From contig CAKUMG010000144.1 of NCBI GenBank assembly GCA_934667465.1, forward strand, positions 1-9,564: a stretch of 9,564 nt of DNA, given 5' to 3'. The position numbers and the translations under genes are program-made. Below are positions 1 to 6,704 of the stretch, piece after piece. Position 1 is the first letter of the stretch. Each line of letters opens with the position of its first letter. Source of the stretch: an uncultured Actinoplanes sp. (GTDB lineage: Bacteria; Actinomycetota; Actinomycetes; Mycobacteriales; Micromonosporaceae). Below the pieces are notes generated by a model, which was not told where the DNA came from, did no database searches, and saw only the letters and a program-made list of their open reading frames with translations.

Positions 1-1
1 C

Positions 2-1090
2 TTCGGGGATGTCGATCCGCTGGTTCTTCATCGTATCGAGCATGTCGATGCAGCCGCCGGTGACACCGTCGTGCGGCTCGGCACAGCGGCCGACGAGCTG
101 CATCAGGTCCTTGTCGGACGACACGATGATCGTGTCGGCGCCCTGGCGCTCCGCCTGCCGGGCCACTTCTTCGAGGCCACCGCGGCGCGGGCCCTGGTCG
201 CGGCCGGCCGCGACCGGGAGGCGTTGCTGGAGCTCGACCGGCTGCTGCCCGCGGTGCTGGACGGCTCGGGGCCGCGGTGGCTCGGCGCGGTGGCGGACCT
301 GGCGGCGGTCGCGGCGCACGGCGGGCCGGCCGAGCGGCTGTATGCGGCGCTGACCCCGTACGCGGGAAGGCTTGTGGTCTGGGGTGGCGCCAACATGATC
401 ACCGGGCCGGTCGACGACTATCTGGGGCGGCTCGCGCTGCGGCTCGGGCGTCCCGAGCAGGCCGCCGGGCATTTCGCGCGGGCGATCGCGCTCGAGGAAC
501 GGCTCGGGGCGCTGCCCTGGCTCGCGTCGACGCGGGCCGCCCGCGAGGACAGCGACCAGGGCGCGTGGAGCCTGACCCGCGACGGCGACGACTGGGTGCT
601 GGTCGCGGGGCAGGAGCGGGCGCGGCTGCGCGACATGCGAGGGCTGCACTACCTGAGCCTGCTGCTCGCCGCGCCGGGCCGGGAGATCGCCGCCCTCGAC
701 CTGGTCGCCGGCGGCGCAGGGCTGGTCACCCGGGCGGCCGACCCGGTGCTCGACGCGGCCGGCCGGCGCGCCTTCCGGCGGCGGCTGACCGAGATCGATC
801 ACCTACTCGAGAGCGCTGACGACGCCGCTCTGCACAAGGAACGCGCGGCCCTGGTCGACGAGCTCAAGCGGGCCACCGGCCTCGCCGGGCGCCCCCGCCG
901 GCCCGCCGCCGAGGCCGAACGTGCCCGCGTCAACGCCACCCGCGCGCTGCGGACCGTCCTGCAGCGGCTGGACATCGCCGCGCCGCTCGCCGCCGCGCAT
1001 CTGCGGGCGTCGCTGCGTACGGGCGCGGTGTTCCGCTATCAGCCCGGTGAACAATTCGTTCACCGCTGGGTTACGCGGCACCGGGCATGA
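2..1090 (+). CDS. TPR/AAA-ATPase-type transcriptional regulator, C-terminal part (5' end outside window)
   Basis: The reading frame is open from base 2, so the gene begins upstream of the window; 362 residues are visible. A GTG at 71 could be read as a start, but the open, in-style frame before it argues for a truncated large protein. The visible part has an alpha-helical, TPR-like region (about residues 50-180, including WLGAVADLAAVAA and RLVVWGGANMITGPVDDYLG). Next comes a compact module (about 195-240: DWVLVAGQERARLRDMRGLHYLSLLLAAPGREIAALDLV) and a C-terminal stretch (about 300-350: RARVNATRALRTVLQRL ... HLRASLRTGAVFRY). This combination is familiar from the C-termini of large actinobacterial predicted-ATPase regulators, some with cyclase or BTAD/LuxR-like N-termini. 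No LuxR-type HTH is visible at the C-terminus, so any DNA-binding or signalling domain would be in the missing N-terminal part. The stop overlaps the next gene's start (ATGA), suggesting translational coupling. Confidence 0.75.
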   Translation, partial: FGDVDPLVLHRIEHVDAAAGDTVVRLGTAADELHQVLVGRHDDRVGALALRLPGHFFEATAARALVAAGRDREALLELDRLLPAVLDGSGPRWLGAVADLAAVAAHGGPAERLYAALTPYAGRLVVWGGANMITGPVDDYLGRLALRLGRPEQAAGHFARAIALEERLGALPWLASTRAAREDSDQGAWSLTRDGDDWVLVAGQERARLRDMRGLHYLSLLLAAPGREIAALDLVAGGAGLVTRAADPVLDAAGRRAFRRRLTEIDHLLESADDAALHKERAALVDELKRATGLAGRPRRPAAEAERARVNATRALRTVLQRLDIAAPLAAAHLRASLRTGAVFRYQPGEQFVHRWVTRHRA

Positions 1091-1806
1091 ACCCTCCGAT
1101 CGTGCTGCTGCACGGCCTGACCTTCGACCGCCGCCACTTCGACCCGATGATCCGCTCGCTCGCGGCGGTCGCTCCCGGCCGTCAGGTCCTGGCGCTCGAC
1201 CTGCCCGGGCACGGCGACGCCCCGCCCCGCGCGTCCTACCACCGCGCGGCGGTCGCCGAGGCGCTGCACGAGCAGATCGGCCACCTGCCGCCGCCGGTGC
1301 TCGTGGGTCACTCGGTCAGTGCGATCCTCGCCACCACGTACGCCGCCCGCTATCCGGCCCACGCCGTGCTCAACCTCGACCAGCCCCTGCTCACGGGCCC
1401 GTTCGGTGCGGCGGTCCGGGCCGCCGAGCCTGTCCTGCGCTCGCCCGGCTGGCGCACCGTCTGGGACGGTTTCCTGGCCGGCATGGGCATCCCCGCGCTA
1501 CCGTCCGCCGCCCGCGAGCTCGTCGAGACGGCCACCGACCCCCGCCCCGACCTGCTGCTCGGCTACTGGGACGAGATCCTGCGCCACACCGACGAGGAGC
1601 TGACAACCCGGACCGAAACCGATCTGCGTACGCTCACCGCGCGCGCCGTCGCCTACCACTGGGTGACCGCCGCGCAGCCGCACGCCCCCTACCGCGCCTG
1701 GCTGGCCGAGCAACTGCCGCAGGCCGGCATCACGGTCCTGCCCGGCGGCCACTTCCCGCACCTGTCCCACCCCGGCGAGGTCGCCCGGATCGCCGCCGCC
1801 CTGTAA
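1087..1806 (+). CDS. alpha/beta-hydrolase fold protein
   Basis: A 239-residue cytoplasmic alpha/beta hydrolase; no signal peptide is visible. An early beta-strand leads into the oxyanion-hole HG pair (H9-G10, in VLLHGLTFDRRHF). ALDLPGHGDAPP (36-47) is the usual second-strand motif. The nucleophile elbow is G74-H75-S76-V77-S78, so the canonical final Gly of GxSxG is Ser here. The catalytic His is probably H222 in the C-terminal GGHFPHLSHP segment. The acid residue cannot be fixed by eye. Family members include esterases, lactonases and C-C hydrolases, so the substrate is unknown. The ATG at 1087 overlaps the upstream regulator's stop by 4 bp. The two are therefore probably co-transcribed and translationally coupled, so the regulator may control this enzyme or respond to its product. 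The gene ends just before a GC-rich hairpin. Confidence 0.88.
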   Translation: MNPPIVLLHGLTFDRRHFDPMIRSLAAVAPGRQVLALDLPGHGDAPPRASYHRAAVAEALHEQIGHLPPPVLVGHSVSAILATTYAARYPAHAVLNLDQPLLTGPFGAAVRAAEPVLRSPGWRTVWDGFLAGMGIPALPSAARELVETATDPRPDLLLGYWDEILRHTDEELTTRTETDLRTLTARAVAYHWVTAAQPHAPYRAWLAEQLPQAGITVLPGGHFPHLSHPGEVARIAAAL

Positions 1807-1811
1807 CTCCC

Positions 1812-1850
1812 GAGGTGGCCGGGGCGTCCCCGCCCCGGCCGGCAGACCTC
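1812..1850. terminator. GC-rich hairpin between convergent genes, likely bidirectional terminator
   Basis: GGCCGGGGCG at 1817-1826 is perfectly complementary to CGCCCCGGCC at 1831-1840, with a 4-nt loop (TCCC). An outer GAGGT (1812-1816) can pair with ACCTC (1846-1850) across a 5-nt bulge, overlapping the stop codon of the minus-strand hydrolase. There is no U-tract, as is common for actinobacterial terminators. The position between two converging genes 42 bp apart supports a terminator for both directions. Confidence 0.7.
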
Positions 1851-2547
1851 AGGCCGCGGCCTCGGCGATGAGCTCCACGAGCGCCGCCGCCTCCGGGATG
1901 GCGACCGTGTGCGAACCGCCCGCCACCTCGACCGTCCGGCGTGAACCGGCCCGCTCCGCCATGAACCGCAGCGCCGCCACCGGGATGTTGCGGTCCTCGC
2001 TGCCGAACAGGAACCAGCTCGGCACCGACTTCCACGCCGGCTCGCCCGACTTCTCGCCCAGCGCCGCGTCGGTGATCGGCCGCTGCGTCACCGCCATGAC
2101 GGCGGCCTCCGCGGCGGTCGAGTCGGCGGCGAACTGGCTGTGGTACCTGTCCTGCTCGATGTACAGGTCCGAGCGGCCGTCCGGCAGCTTCACCGGCCGC
2201 AGCGTCTCCCCCAGCGTGCTGCCGGGGAACTTGCCGGCCAGGTCACCGGCGCTCTCCCCGGCGTCCGGCGCGAACGCACCGACATAGACGAGCGCCTTGA
2301 CCGCCGGGTTCCCGACCGCCGCATTCGTGATCACCATGCCGCCGTACGAGTGGCCGACCAGCACCACATCGCCGTAGACGCCGGTCAGCGCGGTCCGCAG
2401 ATAATCGCTGTCGCTCGCGACGCCGCGCAGCGGGTTGGCGACCGCGACGGCCGGGAACCCGGCGTCGAGCAGCCGCGCGATGACGCCGTTCCAGCTCGCC
2501 GACTCGGCGAACGCGCCGTGGACGAGCACGATCGTGGGCTTGGTCAC
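1849..2547 (-). CDS. alpha/beta hydrolase (small-esterase/salicylate-esterase-like family)
   Basis: A 232-residue alpha/beta hydrolase starting at GTG 2547. The start was chosen because a strong GGAGG lies 5 nt upstream and because MTKPTIVLVHGAFAESASW is the typical N-terminus of this family. In-frame ATGs at 2580 and 2607 would only add an unrelated tail. Visible features are the oxyanion HG pair (H10-G11), a canonical nucleophile elbow G65-H66-S67-Y68-G69-G70, a likely acid Asp185 in FGSEDRNIP, and the catalytic His213 in GGSHTVAIP. The complete triad predicts an active esterase-like enzyme. Homologs with this shape are often annotated simply as alpha/beta hydrolase, and the substrate is not predictable. 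No signal peptide is seen, so it is cytoplasmic. It is divergent from the pdxY-like gene, sharing a 90-bp intergenic region, and convergent with the preceding hydrolase. The two hydrolases differ clearly in sequence and are not a recent duplication. Confidence 0.9.
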   Translation of the reverse strand: MTKPTIVLVHGAFAESASWNGVIARLLDAGFPAVAVANPLRGVASDSDYLRTALTGVYGDVVLVGHSYGGMVITNAAVGNPAVKALVYVGAFAPDAGESAGDLAGKFPGSTLGETLRPVKLPDGRSDLYIEQDRYHSQFAADSTAAEAAVMAVTQRPITDAALGEKSGEPAWKSVPSWFLFGSEDRNIPVAALRFMAERAGSRRTVEVAGGSHTVAIPEAAALVELIAEAAA

Positions 2548-2550
2548 GAG

Positions 2551-2557
2551 TACCTCC
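2551..2557 (-). promoter_or_regulatory. strong ribosome binding site fixing the GTG start of the minus-strand hydrolase
   Basis: On the minus strand the sequence reads TTGGAGGTACTC followed by GTG at 2547. The GGAGGT core is an almost full anti-SD match, spaced 4-5 nt from the GTG. This decides between the GTG and the two ATG codons further upstream, which have no comparable SD. Confidence 0.75.
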
Positions 2558-2625
2558 AAGGGTGTCGATGTCTTGCTCATCGTGTCCGATCCGGCGGGCT
2601 CGCGCATGAGCCAAATGACTGGCCC

Positions 2626-2637
2626 TACGCTGGGGGC
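2626..2637 (+). promoter_or_regulatory. putative -10 element giving a leaderless pdxY transcript
   Basis: TACGCT at 2626-2631 fits the actinobacterial -10 pattern TAnnnT and ends 6 nt before the ATG at 2638. Transcription would start at or next to the A of the start codon, giving a leaderless mRNA. No clear -35 hexamer is seen around 2602-2608. The only SD-like run (GGGGG, 2632-2636) lies 1 nt from the ATG, too close to work normally, which supports leaderless translation. Confidence 0.45.
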
Positions 2638-3489
2638 ATGAAGGTTCTGTCCATCCAGTCGGCGGTCGCCCACGGGCACGTCGGCAACTCCGCGGCCGTG
2701 TTCCCGCTGCAGCGCATCGGCGTCGAGGTCGTCCCGGTCCTCACCGTCAACTTCTCCAACCACACCGGGTACGGCGCCTGGCGCGGGCCGCTCATCCCGC
2801 CGGCCGACGTGGCGGAGGTCCTGCTCGGCGTCGAGGAGCGCGGCGTGTTCCCGCAGATCGACGCCGTGCTCTCCGGCTACCAGGGCGGCATCGGCATCGG
2901 CGACGTCATCGTCGACGCGGTGCGCCGGGTCAAAGAGGCCAACCCCGCCGCCGTGTACGCCTGCGACCCCGTCATGGGCAACGCCAAGTCCGGCTGCTTC
3001 GTCGCACCCGAGATCCCCGAACTGCTGCGCGACCGGGTCGTCCCGGTGGCCGACATCATCACCCCGAACCAGTTCGAGCTCGGCTTCCTCACCGGCACCG
3101 ACCCGGCGAGCATCGACTCCACCCTCGCCTCCGCCGACCTGGCCCGCGCGATGGGCCCCTCGACCGTGCTCGTCACCAGCGTCGAGCGCCCCGACCGCCC
3201 CGAGGGCACGATCGAGATGCTCGTCGTCGACCCGGCCGGCGCCTGGCTGGTCAACACCCCCCACCTGCCCTTCAAGGCCAACGGCTCCGGCGACGTCACG
3301 GCGGCGCTCTTCACCGCCCACTACGTGGAGACCAAGGACGCGGCGGTGGCGCTGGAGCGTACGGCCTCCAGCGTCTTCGATTTGATCGAGACGACCTACC
3401 GCTCGGGCGAGCGGGAGCTGCAGCTGGTGCAGGCGCAGGAGTTCTACGCGGCGCCGCGCATGCAGTTCAAGGCCGAGCAGGTGCGCTGA
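2638..3489 (+). CDS. pdxY: pyridoxal kinase (PdxY-like, ribokinase-fold)
   Basis: This 283-residue protein has the length and motif order of PdxY. The family phosphorylates pyridoxal (and related B6 vitamers) with ATP to give pyridoxal 5'-phosphate in the vitamin B6 salvage pathway, in the cytoplasm. The N-terminus carries the B6-binding signature (IQSAVAHGHVGNSAAVFPLQ, about residues 6-25). Further on are TVNFSNHTGYG, VLSGYQGGIG, YACDPVMGN and the IITPNQFELGFLTG segment. The ribokinase anion-hole motif is G216-S217-G218-D219, Asp219 being the catalytic base. The C-terminal helix region (SSVFDLIETTYRSGERELQLVQAQ) also matches the family. The ATG at 2638 was chosen because the motif-bearing N-terminus begins there; an open extension upstream has no family similarity. 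It is transcribed away from the minus-strand hydrolase and ends before a strong hairpin. It looks intact and single-gene. Confidence 0.92.
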   Translation: MKVLSIQSAVAHGHVGNSAAVFPLQRIGVEVVPVLTVNFSNHTGYGAWRGPLIPPADVAEVLLGVEERGVFPQIDAVLSGYQGGIGIGDVIVDAVRRVKEANPAAVYACDPVMGNAKSGCFVAPEIPELLRDRVVPVADIITPNQFELGFLTGTDPASIDSTLASADLARAMGPSTVLVTSVERPDRPEGTIEMLVVDPAGAWLVNTPHLPFKANGSGDVTAALFTAHYVETKDAAVALERTASSVFDLIETTYRSGERELQLVQAQEFYAAPRMQFKAEQVR

Positions 3490-3550
3490 CCGGCTTCGTC
3501 GCGGCTCGACCTGCCGGGCTGCGACCGGCGGCACGGGCCGGCCGGTGGCC

Positions 3551-3577
3551 GGGCCGGCGTCGGGGTGACGCCGGCCC
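3551..3577. terminator. perfect 11-bp hairpin between convergent genes, bidirectional terminator
   Basis: GGGCCGGCGTC at 3551-3561 is an exact inverted repeat of GACGCCGGCCC at 3567-3577, with a 5-nt loop (GGGGT). It lies in the 98-bp gap between the 3' ends of the pdxY-like gene (plus) and the GH43-CBM gene (minus). Its position and strength point to termination in both directions; there is no T-tract on either side. Confidence 0.8.
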
Positions 3578-3587
3578 GCGGGGTGGG

Positions 3588-4991
3588 TCAGGCGACGTCG
3601 ATGGCGTCGATCTCGGCGAAGTTGGCGCCCTTGCCGTACGAGAGGGTGTTGGTCCCGGCCTTGAGCGTCACCGTGCGCTCGGTGACCTGCCAGTTGTCCC
3701 AGCCGGTGACGGGGTAGTCGACCGTGCCGGCGGCGGCGTTGTTGACGAACAGGGCGTGGCTGGCGGCGCCGGCGTCGGAGCCGTTGGCGTAGCGGGTGAA
3801 CAGGCGGTAGGTGCCGGCGCGGGGCACGTGGACGGTGAAGGTGACGCGGCTGTCGGCGAAGTCGATGCCGCCGACCACGACGCCGTTGCTGGCGCCGCCG
3901 GTGGCGTAGCGGGCGTTGGCGCGGGTGAAGGCGGCGTCCTCGGCCTCGTAGCGGATCTTGGCGCCCTCGACGATCGGGCGGGTGCCCTGCCAGTCGAGGC
4001 GCTGCGAGTACATGGCGCGGTAGTCGAAGCCCGGGTTCCAGCCGTGGAAGACGATCCGGTCCCTGCCGTCCGGGCCGGTCACGATGTCCTGGCCGCCGGG
4101 GCCGCGGACCTCGCCGTTGAACGCGTCGGTGGTCATCAGCGGGGCGTCGGCCTTGGTGTACGGGCCGCGCAGGCTCGGGGCGGTGGCGTAGCTGCTCACG
4201 TAGCTGCCGTTGCCGAAGAAGTTCGCGGAGTAGAACAGCACGTACGAGCCGCCGCGCTTCCAGAGCGTCGGCGCCTCGACCAACGTACCCTCGAAGGGCT
4301 TGTTCTGCTTGATCAGCTGCGTCTCGGCGCCGGTGCGGCGCAGGCCGTCGGCGCTGACCTGCTGCAGACGCAGCCAGGTGTCCTGGGCGCAGCAGTTGCC
4401 GTCGTTCTTCCACAGCATGTAGCGGCGGCCGCCCTCGTAGTAGGACGACGCGTCGATCGCGCCGCCGATCTCCGGGGTGCAGACCAGGCTGGTGTCGCGG
4501 GGCTTGAACGGGCCGCCGGGCGAGGTGGCGGTCGCGGCGCCGATGCACTGGGTGCCCGAGGCGCGGTCGTGCGCGGTGTACCACATGACGAAGCTGCGCG
4601 GCCCGGTCGCGAACACCTCCGGCGCCCAGATGCCGTGGTCACCGGAGCCGCCGGGCGGGAACGACCACTCCGTGTCGACCCAGGCGCCCAGCGTCGGCAG
4701 GGCGTCGGTCTGCTGCACGGTCCAGGTGACCAGGTCGGTGGAGGTGGCCCACTTGATGTTGCGGCCGTCGCTGTTGGTCGCGTACGCGTAGTAGGTGCGC
4801 CCGACCTTCATCACGTCCGGGTCGGCGAAGTTCTCGTCGATGACCGGGCTGATCGCGGGCGCGGCTTTCACCGCGGGCCCGGCTTCTGCCGGGGCGGCCG
4901 GCGCGGCGACCGACGGGCCCGCCGAGGTGGTGAGCAGGGCGAGGGCGGCGGTGACGGCGGTCGCGAGGCGGCGCGCCCGGTTTCTCGGCAT
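3588..4991 (-). CDS. secreted GH43 glycoside hydrolase with C-terminal CBM6/CBM35-like module
   Basis: A 467-residue exported enzyme. The N-terminus is a Sec signal peptide: basic MPRNRARR, a hydrophobic core to about residue 23, and AxA-type cleavage near residues 29-30, followed by an Ala/Pro-rich linker. The GH43 five-bladed beta-propeller domain spans about 47-340. Candidate catalytic residues are Asp57 in FADPDV (general base), Asp180 in GGAIDASSY (pKa modulator) and Glu239 in LVEAPTLW (general acid). WAPEV (122-126) and His316 in VFHGWNPG are further family landmarks. From about 346 a beta-sandwich carbohydrate-binding module begins (IRYEAEDAAF ... GTYRLFTRYANG ... FAEIDAIDVA), typical of CBM6/CBM35. 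GH43 members cleave alpha-L-arabinofuranosyl or beta-xylosyl bonds; next to an arabinofuranosidase-like gene, arabinan or arabinoxylan is the likely target. The ATG at 4991 has GGAG 5 nt upstream. It lies 76 bp downstream of the other GH43 gene and has its own possible promoter. Confidence 0.9.
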   Translation of the reverse strand: MPRNRARRLATAVTAALALLTTSAGPSVAAPAAPAEAGPAVKAAPAISPVIDENFADPDVMKVGRTYYAYATNSDGRNIKWATSTDLVTWTVQQTDALPTLGAWVDTEWSFPPGGSGDHGIWAPEVFATGPRSFVMWYTAHDRASGTQCIGAATATSPGGPFKPRDTSLVCTPEIGGAIDASSYYEGGRRYMLWKNDGNCCAQDTWLRLQQVSADGLRRTGAETQLIKQNKPFEGTLVEAPTLWKRGGSYVLFYSANFFGNGSYVSSYATAPSLRGPYTKADAPLMTTDAFNGEVRGPGGQDIVTGPDGRDRIVFHGWNPGFDYRAMYSQRLDWQGTRPIVEGAKIRYEAEDAAFTRANARYATGGASNGVVVGGIDFADSRVTFTVHVPRAGTYRLFTRYANGSDAGAASHALFVNNAAAGTVDYPVTGWDNWQVTERTVTLKAGTNTLSYGKGANFAEIDAIDVA

Positions 4992-5024
4992 GAGCTCTCC
5001 ACTGAGGTCGGTGGCGGAGATCCA

Positions 5025-5054
5025 TCATCACGTTACGAGCAGGTTTCCTGTCAA
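5025..5054 (-). promoter_or_regulatory. putative promoter with overlapping pseudo-palindrome upstream of the GH43-CBM gene
   Basis: On the minus strand a perfect TTGACA (-35, plus-strand 5049-5054) is followed after 18 nt by TGATGA (5025-5030) as a possible -10. An imperfect palindrome TCGTAACGTGATGA (5025-5038; 5 of 7 positions symmetric, central CG) overlaps the -10. A pseudo-palindrome with central CpG is the shape of LacI-family operators, which commonly control actinobacterial glycosidase genes. The -35 hexamer sits just past the upstream GH43 stop, so the downstream gene may be expressed independently. The -10 is weak. Confidence 0.4.
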
Positions 5055-5067
5055 GGGCCGTGCCCGT

Positions 5068-6513
5068 TCATCCCAGGCGCCACAGCTGGGCGGCGGAGCC
5101 GTTGCAGGGGTAGAGGGACAGCCGCGCGCCGTTGGCGGCGTTCCACTCGTAGTTGTCCAGGCACATGTTGCCGGCGACGTTGCGCAGTGACATCCAGCCG
5201 CTGCCGCGGTCCTGGACGACCCACTGCTGGGCGGTGGAGCCGTTGCACGGGTAGAGGCCGACGTCGGCGTTCGCGGACGTGCTGTGGTTGAGGTCGTCGA
5301 GGCAGGTGCCGGTGTTGAGGTTGCGGATCTCGTAGTGGGTGCCGGCCCGGTAGGTCAGCTCCCACTGCTGGGCGGTGCCGCCGTTGCAGTCGTAGAGCCG
5401 TACGAGCGCTCCCGGGGTGGTGTTGAACTCGTAGTTGTCGACGCACCGGTTGCTGTGCTGGCCGCGGATGCCGGGGTTGACCACCGTGCTCGGGATCGGC
5501 TGGCCGAAGAACGGGTCGCCGTTCTCGCGCCACAGCAGCTGCTGCACGCGGGTGTGCCGGTTCGGGTCGCGCAGCGCGTCCGGTGTGGGGGTGGCGTAGT
5601 CGCGGGCGTGGTAGACCAGCAGGTCCGTGGTGTTGTCCTCGGCGACGGTGAAGCTGCCGTGCCCGGGACCGTAGACGCCGTTGGCGGTCTGGAACACCGG
5701 GTTCGGATGCTTGTACCAAGAGGCCGGGTTGAGCAGGTCAACGTTGTCCCAGGACGACAGCAGGCCGAGTTTGTAGCGCGAGTCCGTGGCCGAGGCCGAG
5801 TAGGCGATGTAGACGCGCCCGTTCTTCACCAGCGGCGACGGGCCCTCCACGACACCGGCGACGCCCTCCTTCTCCCACGCGACGGTCGGCCGGGCGATCT
5901 CCACCGCGGTGCCGGTGATCGCGGTCGGGCCGTTCATGCGGGCGAGGTACAGGTGGCTGTTGAAGTTCGTCGACGGGCTGTCCTGCGCCCACGCGAAGTA
6001 GCGCACGCCGCGGTTGACGAACACCGCCGCGTCGAGCTGGAACGACTCCCAGCCGGTCTGGAACCGCTGCGGTGCGCTCCACGCGCAGGTCATCGGGTTG
6101 GCGCAGGTGTTGCGGATCCAGTAGAGCCGCTGGTCGAAGACCGCGCTGGCGGGCGACGCGGAGAAGTACATGTACCAGGCGCCGTCGATGTACTGGATGT
6201 CCGGCGCCCAGATCCAGCCGCTGAGCGCCCCGCTGCTCGGTGCGACGAACGCGTTGCTCGTCGCGGCGGAGCCCAGGCCCTGCAGGGTGGTGGCGCGGCG
6301 CAGCTCGACCCGCTTGTAGTCGGGCACCGACGCGGTCATGTAGTAGTAGCCGTCGGTGTGCTTGTAGATCGCGGTGTCGGCGCGCTGGGACACGACCGGA
6401 TTCCGTACGGGGACGAACTGCGCCGAGGCCGGGGGCGCGAACCCTGCCAGCAGCGCGACCACCAGGGCCAGCACGACGGTGAGCCTGCGGGACAGGCGGG
6501 CGGGGTACCCCAT
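5068..6513 (-). CDS. secreted GH43 exo-arabinofuranosidase-like enzyme with C-terminal CBM13 (ricin B) module
   Basis: A 481-residue exported enzyme beginning at ATG 6513, chosen because GAGGAG lies 6 nt upstream. The ATG at 6534 would place extra acidic residues before a good signal peptide and has no SD. The signal peptide has a basic N-region (RLSRR), a hydrophobic core (about 11-26) and cleavage after ASA31. The GH43 domain spans about 33-345. Candidate catalytic residues are Asp46 in RADTAIY (base), Asp161 in FQLDAAVF (pKa modulator) and Glu223 in VVEGPSPL (acid); WAPD (102-105) and YHARDY (301-306) are landmarks. Residues about 350-481 form a three-subdomain CBM13 beta-trefoil, each repeat ending in a QxW motif (TAQQWEL, TAQQWVV, AAQLWRLG) with CVDNYEF/CLDDLN/CLDNYEW-type repeats. 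GH43 plus CBM13 is the domain plan of the Streptomyces avermitilis exo-1,5-alpha-L-arabinofuranosidase Araf43A, so release of arabinose from arabinan is the best guess. It is first in the minus-strand pair. Confidence 0.92.
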   Translation of the reverse strand: MGYPARLSRRLTVVLALVVALLAGFAPPASAQFVPVRNPVVSQRADTAIYKHTDGYYYMTASVPDYKRVELRRATTLQGLGSAATSNAFVAPSSGALSGWIWAPDIQYIDGAWYMYFSASPASAVFDQRLYWIRNTCANPMTCAWSAPQRFQTGWESFQLDAAVFVNRGVRYFAWAQDSPSTNFNSHLYLARMNGPTAITGTAVEIARPTVAWEKEGVAGVVEGPSPLVKNGRVYIAYSASATDSRYKLGLLSSWDNVDLLNPASWYKHPNPVFQTANGVYGPGHGSFTVAEDNTTDLLVYHARDYATPTPDALRDPNRHTRVQQLLWRENGDPFFGQPIPSTVVNPGIRGQHSNRCVDNYEFNTTPGALVRLYDCNGGTAQQWELTYRAGTHYEIRNLNTGTCLDDLNHSTSANADVGLYPCNGSTAQQWVVQDRGSGWMSLRNVAGNMCLDNYEWNAANGARLSLYPCNGSAAQLWRLG

Positions 6514-6519
6514 CGACGG

Positions 6520-6525
6520 CTCCTC
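6520..6525 (-). promoter_or_regulatory. ribosome binding site deciding the start of the GH43-CBM13 gene
   Basis: On the minus strand GAGGAG lies 6 nt before the ATG at 6513. The alternative ATG at 6534 is upstream of this SD, so the internal ATG is the better start; it also directly precedes the signal peptide. Confidence 0.7.
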
Positions 6526-6535
6526 GGGTCGCATG

Positions 6536-6575
6536 CGTGAGCGTTAACATGCGCGCCGGAGCGCCCTCCCGTCAA
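6536..6575 (-). promoter_or_regulatory. putative promoter and LacI-type operator for the GH43 pair
   Basis: On the minus strand TTGACG (-35, plus-strand 6570-6575) is followed after 18 nt by CATGTT (-10, 6546-6551). Over the -10 and start point lies TGTTAACGCTCACG (6536-6549), with a central CG and 4 of 7 symmetric positions. It combines the half-site styles TGTTAAC and CGTGAGC seen in actinobacterial LacI-family operators. A separate GCATG/CATGC inverted repeat flanks it (6531-6535 and 6548-6552). Binding here would repress arabinanase transcription until substrate is present. No LacI-type regulator gene is in the window, so the protein partner is unknown. Confidence 0.4.
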
Positions 6576-6640
6576 GTGATGCACGTGAATACGTACGGCC
6601 GGGGGTTTGTAGGGTTCTTCACACCCGAGCGTCCCTGACC

Positions 6641-6673
6641 TTGACATATAGATGCACTCTTTGGCTCCATAGT
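6641..6673 (+). promoter_or_regulatory. possible promoter of the T7SS-substrate operon
   Basis: A consensus TTGACA occurs at 6641-6646 in a locally AT-richer stretch of the 191-bp region between divergent genes. The best -10-like hexamer downstream is CATAGT (6668-6673), but the 21-nt spacing is too long for a standard housekeeping promoter. TATAGA at 6647-6652 is -10-like but has no -35 at the right distance. A promoter somewhere here is expected, because the gene at 6705 starts an operon; its exact elements are uncertain. Confidence 0.3.
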
Positions 6674-6704
6674 TGTCTGATCATCGGTAGTCAACGGGGG
6701 ATGG

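Noticed and set aside
2140..2637. N-terminal extension of the PdxY frame upstream of 2638
   Set aside because: It is antisense to the hydrolase, has no family similarity, and the PdxY N-terminal motif starts exactly at ATG 2638.
1849..4584. A 911-codon minus-strand frame joining the hydrolase to a long upstream open stretch
   Set aside because: Only its last 232 codons form a recognisable protein with a strong SD at the GTG. The rest is a low-complexity Arg/Pro/Gly shadow antisense to pdxY and out of frame with the GH43 gene.
3756..5291. A 511-codon plus-strand frame over the GH43-CBM gene
   Set aside because: Val/Gly/Ala-rich composition without motifs. The opposite strand encodes a clear GH43 with signal peptide and catalytic residues, so this is a GC-bias shadow.
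5284..6540. A 418-codon plus-strand frame over the GH43-CBM13 gene
   Set aside because: Same low-complexity shadow pattern; the complementary strand has all GH43 and QxW motifs.
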